NCBI RefSeq assembly: GCF_004011695.2
Contig: NC_082419.1
Span: forward strand, 744,001 to 808,000
Source: Ascochyta rabiei
Lineage: Eukaryota > Ascomycota > Dothideomycetes > Pleosporales > Didymellaceae
DNA: 64,000 nt
Direction of reading: 5' to 3'
Shown: in pieces, positions 32,101 to 40,955 of the stretch
How positions within the stretch are numbered: the stretch's first letter is position 1
How the letters are laid out: each line of letters begins with the position of its first letter
Notes under the pieces: model-generated
Databases searched by the model: none
Seen by the model: only the letters and a program-made list of their open reading frames with translations
What the model was told of the DNA's origin: nothing
Translations under genes and position numbers: made by a program

Positions 32101-32946
32101 CACTGCTGAGAAGATAGCTTTGGAGAGACGACTTGGCAGACAGATCGATGCTCTGGGTTGGACAGCAGAGGTCCTCACTCAGCCGTAAGTTGCGAACAAA
32201 CATGCTTTAGAGTCTACAACTAACCACATCCTAGGTGCGGCCCCCGCAAGCTCGCTCGCACGCTTCTCCAATGTCAAAAGCGCGCCTTGAAAGCGAACAG
32301 CGAGCGCCACCTGTCCCGTTCCATGACCACGCTTGGCCTACACCATCACCAGACTCTCGCTCCCGGTGCTCTGACCGAGGAGCAGCGCAGCGTGAGTGAC
32401 AACATCATCGTCCAGTCGCCGAATGGGGATTCCGTCATCACTGCCTTTGGCGCGCCCTCGCCACCGCCTGTCCTTCCTTTTTCCTCGACCATCACACCAC
32501 CTCAATCCATCACACCTTCCTCTCCAGCGCCGATGGACGGAAACGAGTATTTCAACCCGCATGTTCTACTCGTCGACGACAACGCCATCAATCTCAAGCT
32601 CCTCGTTGTGTTTGCGAAGCGGCAAAAGCTACGCTACTGTGAGGCGGTGAACGGGCTCGAGGCGTTCGAGACATACAAATCAGAAGCCTTGTCCACCTCA
32701 CCGCCGACACGGCCGTTCGACTTCATCTTGATGGACATCAGCATGCCCATCATGGACGGTCTGACGAGCACGAGGAACATTCGCAAGTTTGAGAAGGAAC
32801 ACAACCTGTCACGGAGCCACATCGTGGCCCTGACTGGACTAGCCAGTGCGCAAGACCAGCAAGACGCACAGGATGCCGGCGTGGATATGTATCTTGTCAA
32901 GCCCGTCAAGTTTGCCGACATCAAAAGGGTTTTCGGTGCAAGGTGA
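29162..32946 (+). CDS. Hybrid histidine kinase with N-terminal GAF domain
   Basis: Four exons (29162-29652, 29701-29756, 29829-32184, 32235-32946) join in frame to 1204 aa. Part of a two-component phosphorelay: it should autophosphorylate on His and pass phosphate to its own receiver Asp, then to an HPt protein. A GAF domain spans about residues 40-220 (RRCMVSLIDSNRQYILAEAT ... RFYCGVPIITRAGHRIG, then VYAVSDERPR). The HisKA motif is FIASISHELRSPLHGILGS with phospho-His about 556. The HATPase has an N-box MNLIGNALKYTDSG, G1 DSGRGMSP and G2 GTGLGLSIVK. The receiver has LLVDDNAIN, phospho-Asp about 1135 in LMDISMPIMDG, and a conserved Lys in LVKPVKF. All key catalytic residues are present. There is no transmembrane segment, so it is cytosolic or nuclear. 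I see no PAS or HAMP domain. The ligand and class number are not assigned. Confidence 0.93.
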
Positions 32947-33548
32947 GGCAGCACAGCATGGAGCAGGTGGAGTTTAGGTAGGCGAGGCACGTTGAATTTT
33001 CTCTCTTGGATCAGCATTTCATTGGGCGATCTGCATGGTTAGGTACGAGCATCACGCATCGGAGTTGGTGGGTTGCTGCATTTACGCAGAGTTTCACATG
33101 GATCGGTTTATTCCTCTAAAATTTGACGTGCTGGAGTGCACCGTCAGACAATCTAAACTTTCCAAGGTCAGGTAGCTGCTTTCTTCCATCAGTGATCTTC
33201 GCTCCGTCATTTGCTCTACACACACGTCATACTCTGGACGACTGGACAAGATTCCGGGGGTGTAAGTATCGTTCGCCACAGGCCTCTAGACGAGTGGTGG
33301 AGGCTAACAAAAAAACCCTTGTGGTAGTGCTTGAAGAAGACAGCTGGCTCGACGTAGGAGATTGGGACACTAGAAATTGCTTTCTCGATGTCTTGAGGGT
33401 GAGAACAATCGAGAGAGAGACTTGGGGTGTCATGGGACGTAGCAGCATCTGCTTTCCCTTCACCTACTTCACCTCACCTCACCTCACTTCAGCACCACCT
33501 GCGCAGCCATGAAACTTCCTATGACCCCCCTTCCCAGCTCCAACCAAG
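32947..33548. other. Intergenic between two plus-strand genes
   Basis: About 600 bp: histidine kinase 3' end and promoter of the next gene. A CACCTCACCTCACCTCA stretch lies at about 33465-33490. Nothing else seen. Confidence 0.45.
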
Positions 33549-34769
33549 ATGTCGCACATGCTCGACTTCCCCCTTCGTCCCCTCCCACCAAATCTCAACT
33601 TCCCACCCTACGTAATTTTTGGTATTAACGGCACAGACGTCACCTCCGCCCTCCCACCTCACATCCCACTACAACTCGTCCTACACTTCGCGCCCACACT
33701 GCGGAAATGGGTCCTACCCGTCCCAACTCACACATGCCTCCCGCGAAGCGCTATGCAGTATGCACTGCACACACCTTCCGTTGGCATCGACATCCGCGCG
33801 CCGATTGAAGCGGCAGGGCTGTGCTGGATACTGACGCGTATGTTGCACCTTGCCGGCATAACGACACGTAGAGAGGCGTTCAATGTGTTTCCCGACCTAA
33901 TCATCGCACTCGCTATTCACAACGCATGGCTTGCGCTCGAGCTGCCACACGAAGGGCTGACAGGGCTGCATATGCACGTCACCACGCAGCTGCTCATTGG
34001 ATCGCCAGCGGTAGGTCTGGCAGACATGCAGAGGGTGTGGGCTGCATTCCCCTCCGACTCGAAGGTTGTGTGGGCCATGGGATTGAACTTCACGCAAGCG
34101 TGCGCCGAGGGAGGCTACGAAGCCCGCGAAGGGATAGAAATGGCAGCGTGGTTCCAGTCAACAGCCGAGCTCTGGGGGTTTCTTAAAAGTCTGCAGACCG
34201 CAACACCAATGCCACTGGCGGATGGAGAGACACAGATCCCGATACTCGCCCCAGAAGAGAAAGAAAAACCCACCACCATCACAGGCCTCCGCACCATCGG
34301 CCGCAAAGCAGGGAGAGCCATCAAATCGGCCCTCGTCGCAGCAACCCGCCGACAATCCAACCCAACGCAGCACCAAGCACCACCTCGAGACCCCAGCCCC
34401 GCACATCGACGCCAAGCGCGAGAAGGAAGCGATCTTCTCGCCCTAAAACAGCGCTTGCGCAGAACGCAAAGCGATGGTAGCATGCGCTCCCTCGACACCG
34501 CTATCTGGATCCCGCGAGAATTCGGTGCTGGAGACGGTGCAGCAGGCGAAAACCCAGAACAGGAAGAAGGACAAGAGGAAGAGGAAGAGGAAGAAAAAGA
34601 GGAGGAAAGAGAGACAACTGCTATAACCATGCCCTCCCTCTCTACTCTCCTCAACGACCCCATCAACGATCTCGTCAGCGGCTACGTCAGCAGTCACATC
34701 AGCGACGCACTCGAGACTATCCGACGGAGGCGCGAGGCAAGACTTGCAAGAGGTAGATCCTTGGGCTAG
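33549..34769 (+). CDS. Hypothetical protein, 406 aa
   Basis: Single exon with an ATG at 33549. Not recognised. Residues 1-210 look folded, with helices rich in Ala/Leu/Trp: LCWILTRMLHLAGITTRREA, LIIALAIHNAWLALELPHEG, MQRVWAAFPSDSKVVWAMGL and MAAWFQSTAELWGFLKSLQT. The YVIFGINGTDVTSALPPHIP segment near the N-terminus reads like a BTB-associated or stand-alone alpha fold, but I cannot name it. Residues 225-360 are basic then acidic low complexity, including a GQEEEEEEEKEEERE run. A conserved-looking C-terminal helix (LVSGYVSSHISDALETIRRR) closes the protein. Likely cytosolic or nuclear. Function unknown. Confidence 0.72.
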   Translation: MSHMLDFPLRPLPPNLNFPPYVIFGINGTDVTSALPPHIPLQLVLHFAPTLRKWVLPVPTHTCLPRSAMQYALHTPSVGIDIRAPIEAAGLCWILTRMLHLAGITTRREAFNVFPDLIIALAIHNAWLALELPHEGLTGLHMHVTTQLLIGSPAVGLADMQRVWAAFPSDSKVVWAMGLNFTQACAEGGYEAREGIEMAAWFQSTAELWGFLKSLQTATPMPLADGETQIPILAPEEKEKPTTITGLRTIGRKAGRAIKSALVAATRRQSNPTQHQAPPRDPSPAHRRQAREGSDLLALKQRLRRTQSDGSMRSLDTAIWIPREFGAGDGAAGENPEQEEGQEEEEEEEKEEERETTAITMPSLSTLLNDPINDLVSGYVSSHISDALETIRRRREARLARGRSLG

Positions 34770-35235
34770 GTACTATAGGGACAGTAATTGATGTGGAGGT
34801 AGAGGTGGAGGTGAAGCAGTAAGGTGCTAGGTTCCAATACGTAATACACGTTCTCTAGCAAAAGACAGCGACTGCACTGTTGCAGAAGATCCGGCACCAC
34901 ATCTTCTGGCAGAGCAGGCAGTCTGCTAGTCAAGGAAGGGTCTAGGAGAGGGAGGTTGGGGAGTAGGAGGGAAGGGCAATGTGCGGAGAATGGGTAGTGA
35001 TGGCTTCCGACGTGTCTAGTTGTTTGTGTCGGAAAAGTGCAGACAACGGCATGCAAAAGAATTTAAATTCCTCGCTTGCTTCTAGGCTGCTGGAGCGAGA
35101 CTACACTGGGCTGGGTATATATGATTTGCCGTCGTGAGCGCTGAGGATGGCTGTAAACAAGACATTACTCTTCGGGACGCCAGGTACACCAATCACTCGA
35201 ATTCAGTGATATCGGCAGACGACAAAACTCGAAGC
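34770..35235. other. Convergent 3' region
   Basis: About 470 bp between the stop codons of the 406-aa hypothetical gene (+) and the CDF transporter gene (-). AT-richer than flanking coding DNA. No further feature. Confidence 0.45.
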
Positions 35236-36754
35236 TCAAGCCGCGCTGCTCTTCTTGAAGATGTACCTCAAGGCTTTGACGCGCTCCTTGATAGAGCGCT
35301 GCTGCGTCACTTCGTACAGCGGCTTGTGCTCTTCCTTGATGTCGTGCTCGTCTTCGTAGTCGACGTGCACGTAGGCTCGCTCCACGTCGGCGAGACCTTC
35401 GAGCTTGCGCTGCAGCGTCTGGCTGACGTCGTGGGTGATTTTGAGGGGCAGATTCTCGTCCATGACGATGTCGACTTCGACGTAGTATTTCTGCCCGGCG
35501 TGGTAGGCACGGCACTGTGTTTGTATTAACAGCTAGTAAGGCCGTGGCTTGGTGCGGTGGCTTACTGTATCGACCTTTTCGATGCGGTTGTCGTGTGTGA
35601 CGACCAGGTACGCGAGCTTGGACAAAAACTCTTTCGGGGCGGACTTGCCGACTAGAAGCCAGACGTGGTCGAATGCGTTGGCGGCCCAGGATACAAGGAT
35701 CAAGAGACCGATGAGGATGGCGCCAATGGGGTCGACATACCAGACGACGCGGCTACCAACAATGGACATGGCAAGACCAAAGGCGTTGACGACAATGTCA
35801 TTGCGGTGGTCTATAAAAAAGACGTGGACGGAAGGGTAGCGGCGGAAGATGAAGCAGTAGGCGCATAGCGAACCTTTGGCAAAAACTGCATGCCATTAGT
35901 GAAGTGCGATGTTTGAGGCAGACACCGCTTACTGGCCACTGCTACGAAAGCAATAGGTATGATGTGAAGTTCTTCGGCCTCTTTAGCACCAGCACCTAGT
36001 GCTCGTCCCGACTCGATGATTAGCTGGATGGCGACTGTCGTCATCAAACAGCAGAACATGATGATACCGATAGTTTCTATCCTGGTACGGCCGACGGGAT
36101 ACTTGTAAACGCTTGGCCGTGCTGCCATCCGGCTGGTGACAAGCATGACGCATGAGGACACAAGATCCATAAAGGCATCTGCTGCAGTCGCAAACAGAGA
36201 TAATGAACCCGTGGAAACTGCGGCGTACATCTGAATTATAAAGAGGCAGAAGTTGACGACAAAGGAAGCATTGACGGCGAACTTCACTTTCGGTCCGTTC
36301 TCGATCGTGTCTAGAGCAGCCAACCGCTCCTCGTCTCCACTTTGAAGAAACTGGTCGATCAGTTGGTTTTGCCTTGTGTAGAATTTCTGTTATGGTCAGC
36401 GGGAGTGGCTTAGCATGGATGTTCTACATACCTTCATACGTTTCTTGTTGGCCTGAGGATAATCGGCCTTCATCTGTGCCTGGGTTACGTTTGATCGGCG
36501 GTGCTTGCCAAGATCCAGCGGATCAGCACTGTTGACAGTGATGGTAGCATTACCCTTGGCGACTTGTGTGGAAGCTGTTGTTGTGCGTGACAGGTGTTGA
36601 ATAGCATCTACAGGCACTGAGGAAGTGGTGGTGGGGCCTGTTGTCTTGTCGATCACTTGGCTCTGAGACTGCTCATTGGCAGAGGCTGAGTAGATTATCA
36701 GTAGCAGAGTCTTTAGACAGCTGCCTGAGACTTACTCTGAGGTTCGGAAAACAT
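35236..36754 (-). CDS. Cation diffusion facilitator (CDF) transporter, DxxxD/DxxxD (Mn-type)
   Basis: Five exons (36736-36754, 36432-36685, 35933-36386, 35566-35885, 35236-35514, complement) join in frame to 441 aa; introns are 45-51 bp. The first exon is only 19 bp (MFSEPQ). About 115 cytosolic residues precede the transmembrane core: VNASFVVNFCLFIIQMYAAV, the TM2 motif SLFATAADAFMDLVSS, IETIGIIMFCCLMTTVAIQL, the TM5 motif FFIDHRNDIVVNAFGLAM, and ILIGLLILVSWAANAF. The C-terminal domain (KVDTCRAYHAGQKYYVEVDI ... LEGLADVERAYVHVDYED) is the usual cytosolic ferredoxin-like dimer domain. Metal-site residues are D161/D165 and D268/D272. The second motif being DxxxD, not HxxxD, points to the Mn2+ subgroup (family knowledge). 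It is an H+-coupled exporter to vacuole, Golgi or outside (inferred). Divergent to a ZIP gene. Confidence 0.9.
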
Positions 36755-38165
36755 TGTCTCCGGTGATACCTAGTACTAGACGTGTGTCGATCGCGGGGCA
36801 AGTTGTGTATTGACAGGAAGACATTCATCTCGACATTGGGATAACGAAGTAATAAACAACCACCGAATTTGCCACGGTCCGTCGCTCCGCCCTGAGGAGG
36901 CTTATGTTCGAGCCTGGAAGTCATAGTTCGCTTCGAGGCCGCGATGTACTGTGAATTTGCGTGACTCTGTGCAATGGAGGAAAGAGGAAGCGGAGCTTGA
37001 AACTCGTTAAGCACCCAGCAGACCTCCTCAAGCAAATCGAGTTACTGCAAATGCCATCTCCAGGCATGCTTAGCCTGATCTTGACACCCCGAGGTGCTTG
37101 GCAGCCTGCAGGTGCGGAGGAGCTGGGGTAGCTGCCGTCCTCGACCGAATCGAACCCAAAATTAAATTGGAGCACCAACGGCGCACGAAAAGCTTGGTTG
37201 GAGCGACAGAGGCTTCAGAGGGCACAAAAGCAAGAATAGTGGATATGTTGCAGGTTGGCAGTGAAGTGTGACATCTGGGCAGCCGGTGGTGCAGGTTTAA
37301 CCGCGCACCAATCATGTCATGCGCTAACTCGCTGTGGTGCTCCTGGGAAAACAACAGCATCTTCACACTCCGATGCCAGGTCGATCCACGTTTCGGCCAT
37401 ACTCAGGGCGAAACCCGTTGGAGCTTGGCCAATCACGTCAGGACAAAATGACCCATTGGCTTAGCCGAGGTCGTGCGCCGAGGTTCTCGAACTGGAGTTG
37501 CAGCAGAAGGCTTTTTCGACGCGTCAATACTCCTACGCTTCGCAAGCTGTCCCACTCAGTGAAAACAAGACTTGGGCCGCAACAGTGCAAGCCGCATGAT
37601 TGCGGGCCCTACCCCAGATCTACCTGCGGCGCGCCCAGCCGCCTCCCCAACTTGCCTAGCATGTCAGCCGCTTGCCAACAATCTTGGGAATCACTACAAG
37701 CAATCGTATCCACTTGCAGCCTTGCAGCCTCATCCCATTGTTCTCTTTTCGATCCACGCATTCCTGGAACAGGCTTGACATAAACTTAGTGGCAACGTCT
37801 GAACCTCCGCGCTCTTATGTGAAGCACCTATCCTAACACAGATCTGTGGCAAGGATCACTGTATCATGAAAACCTCCACCTGATATGTTCTAGAGGCATG
37901 CCGATCAGTCAGGACACGGTTAGTGATTCTGACGTTGGCCGAACCCTGAGATCGAACATATAGCCGCCTCACGCCGAGCCTGCAGTCTTTACGTTCAAAC
38001 CCGGGGTTCGACCACTCTACAACGCTCTCCGGTAGAGACTTGTTCGTCATTTTCTTCTTCATTTCGTTTCGTGCATCGTCGCTGGCGACAAGACTGCTGG
38101 AAAGTCTGGATTAGACTCTGTGATTCTTCCCTTTAATATCGTTGTTCGAAGTAATTTCTGTCACG
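36755..38165. promoter_or_regulatory. Shared 1.4-kb region between divergent CDF and ZIP metal transporter genes
   Basis: Contains both promoters. The ZIP-proximal end has TTTAATATCG and pyrimidine-rich TTTCTTCTTCATTTCGTTTCG. Open frames here (37334-37783 +, 37070-37366 -) have no usable ATG or domain. I did not find a convincing palindromic zinc-response site by eye. Co-regulation is plausible but not shown. Confidence 0.5.
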
Positions 38166-39573
38166 ATGCCTACCATGGAAAAGCCAGTGTGCGGGAGCGA
38201 CGCAGACGGCGCTGCGTATGACTTTCCTCTGCACGTTGCTGCAGTCTGTAAGTGGTCTCTACCAAAGTCAGAATGTGTAGTGGTCATCTAACGATTGTGC
38301 AGTCATCGTGTTTGCTGCCTCGATTGGAGGAGCTGGGTTCCCCGTGGTTGCAAAGAAAGTCAAGTGGATGAAGATCCCACCAACAATATTCTTCTTCTGC
38401 AAACATTTTGGTACTGGTGTCCTGATTGCTACAGCATTTGTCCATGTAAGTACGGCATGCAGAATACCCTCACATTATCTGACTTGCCCAGCTTCTGCCG
38501 ACCGCCTTCCAATCGCTCAACGATCCATGTCTTCCAGACCTGTTTACCGAGAAGTACCCTGCTCTGCCTGGTGTCATTATGATGGGATCGCTCTTCATTC
38601 TCTTCGTGGTTGAGATGTGGCTCAACGCGAAGACTGGTGGCCACTCCCACGGTAGCGCCACTGGCAATGAGTTCGCTGGAGGTGCACCTCCCCCTGGCAT
38701 TCAAGCTGCTATGAACAACGCTATGCAAAAGAGAAACAGCTATGACTCTGAAAGGACCATGCTGACCATCCGCGACGACAAGAAAGGCTGGGTCGAGAAC
38801 ACATACCCAGTCGGCAACTTTTCTTTCCCTAAACAAAACGACGAGATGGAGCCACGATCGGAGATGCCTCCATGGTTCATTGTCTTCTACGAGCAGTATG
38901 TCCGTCAGCGTGAGGAGATGGTCAATATGATCAACCGCACGATGCCAGCCTTGCCCAGCTATCCCCAGGAAAAGGCATCTGAAGCACAGGTATCATACTT
39001 CGACGAGGATATTGAGCAGGCTGTGGATCCTCTCGTGCTCAAGAAGCTGTCTCTCCAGATCACCCTCATTGAAGGTGGTATTCTGTTCCACTCCGTATTC
39101 GTCGGTATGACCGTCTCAATCACAGCGGAGGGTTTTGTCGTCCTCCTCACCGCCATCGTCTTCCACCAGATGTTCGAGGGTCTCGGTCTCGGATCTCGCA
39201 TTGCAGCTGTTCCTTACCCTAAGGGCAGCTGGAAACCATGGGCGCTTGTTGTTGCATTTGGTACAACTGCACCTATTGGCCAAGCCATTGGTCTCTTCAC
39301 GCGCAGTTCGTACGATCCGAACAGCGCCTTCGGTCTTATTATTGTTGGAGTTTTCAACGCTATTTCATCTGGTCTCCTCATATATGCCGCACTTGTTGAC
39401 TTGCTGGCCGAAGATTTCCTCTCTGAAGAGGCCAGCCACAACTTGACCGGCAAGGACAAGACACGGGCTTTCATTTACGTGCTCTTGGGCGCTGCTGGGT
39501 AAGTTTCCCAGGCTGGTTTTTGATTTTAAGCTGACACCCGCACAGTATGTCCGTCGTAGGAGCATTTGCATAA
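38166..39573 (+). CDS. ZIP family zinc/iron permease
   Basis: Four exons (38166-38247, 38303-38445, 38492-39498, 39546-39573) join in frame to 419 aa; the last exon is only 28 bp (GMSVVGAFA). Imports Zn2+ or related divalent metals into the cytosol (family knowledge). There are eight probable membrane helices: FIVFAASIGGAGFPVVA, HFGTGVLIATAFVHLLP, GVIMMGSLFILFVVEMWL, then a cytosolic loop with the His-rich GGHSHGSATG, then LSLQITLIEGGILFHSVFVG, FVVLLTAIVFHQMFEGLGLG, WALVVAFGTTAPIGQAIGLF, FGLIIVGVFNAISSGLLIYA and a last helix ending at the C-terminus. The TM4 HSVFVG and TM5 HQMFEG histidines and Glu are the metal-path residues. The short His motif and long loop (about 130 aa) suit a plasma-membrane ZIP. 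It is divergent to the Mn-type CDF exporter. Confidence 0.93.
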
Positions 39574-40955
39574 GTGGCCCCTGCTGCTTAGCATTCTTGC
39601 CAACCTGCTTGGCTCCTTTTGCATGGCTGGACGCCACTTGTCACAAAGCAGTCGCAGCATAAGATCGACGCGATCTTAGCATGTTCCAGACAAACGCATA
39701 CCTTTATTTCCTTATTGCCTACCCGAGGATATCTCTCTCACCTTTCCTTAGACCTTGAGCTTAAACCCACGACCTTTGTATAAACATGGAGGATATGGTG
39801 TTCCGGATATCTCAATCTCTTCAATTCTAAAACGGGGCAGCCAGTCTCTCATTAATGCGATTACTCTAGTGTAATGACATCATCTATTCTGTTGCCTATC
39901 AAAAAGACGTATATGCTCATGTGGCAGGGCTAAGGAGAATCCCACTTTCGAAGTCTGACATTAATTTGATCAAATGAACAAGTTTCCAATGATTTCTTGG
40001 AGTCACATTGTCCGTCTGAATACTTGGTCGATATCTCCATATATGTCTTACAGCAATTCTGCTCTAAGCGGATTGACAGAGACATCAACATTTGCACCGC
40101 ACTAAAGCCATTGGATGTCTCCAGCGAGTGACCAATACATCGCCTCCAAACCAGGAAAGCGGAGGTTGCCTTTGAAATGTGATCAAGTTGTCCAAGCAGA
40201 GGTTCCCTAGGAGCAGAGCGACGCGGCAGAGGTCCCTTTGGTGGTGGCGGCAATTGAACAACGCTTCGCCAGAGATTCGCAAAGAAAGCGAACGGCGACG
40301 TTCCTGTGCTATCTAATGTTCGCTCTACCACACCTCTTTTTATACCACACAATCTTCTATCTTGTCGACCACACAGTGGAGATGACTTGAACATCTTACG
40401 GACCGAAACAGCACCGCTACCGGCCACCTCGTCGCCGCGATACTTTCCCCTTCGGCGAATACGTTGCCGGAAGTCTGTTTGTCGTGCGTGGTACATAATC
40501 GTTGACTTGGCTGAGCTAAACTGTAGCAAAGCAGCACTGCTGATGTAGCAGGCGCACCGAGCATGACCGATTCACTGCGGGCGGACTTGGCAAGGCTGCA
40601 AAGTGAGTCAAACCTGTTTCACCGGGCAATGCTCGAAGAGCTTTGCTGATGCAGGATTTGAAACTGCATTGCAACTCGGTTCGAGAGAGGTTTCAGGTTC
40701 AGAACGAGCTACAATGCTTTTGGGAAGTATCTGAACTGCTTCTGGTAAAGACGACGGTCTCAATTTGGCGGGGCAGAATTCGTGATTTCGTAACGCAATT
40801 GCAGCAGAAAAGCAGTGTGATGTCTGTGCTGCCCGTCAGCAAAGGGCTGTGGCATCTGCAGCACTTGCCTCTACGAAGGAGCTCGTTTTTTTTTTGGCCG
40901 ATTGCGCGCCCTTACCTACTAAAACACACCTCTTACTTCAGCGTAGACACCCTAG
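39574..40955. other. Gene-free edge of the gene-rich compartment
   Basis: About 1.4 kb with normal base composition up to about 40.95 kb. A minus-strand frame at 39930-40529 (first ATG at about 40496) has a Pro/Arg-rich segment (LPPPPKGPLPRRSAPREPLL) but no domain; I do not call it. Otherwise nothing is supported. Confidence 0.4.

Noticed and set aside
37950..38045. tRNA-like GGTTCGACC and CCCGGGTTTGAAC words
   Set aside because: I could not fold a cloverleaf with acceptor stem and anticodon arm on either strand.
39930..40529. Minus-strand frame of about 190 codons downstream of the ZIP gene
   Set aside because: First codon is not ATG; the first ATG is about 11 codons in. Pro/Arg-rich, no domain, no intron signals and close to the compartment border. 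Not strong enough to call a gene.
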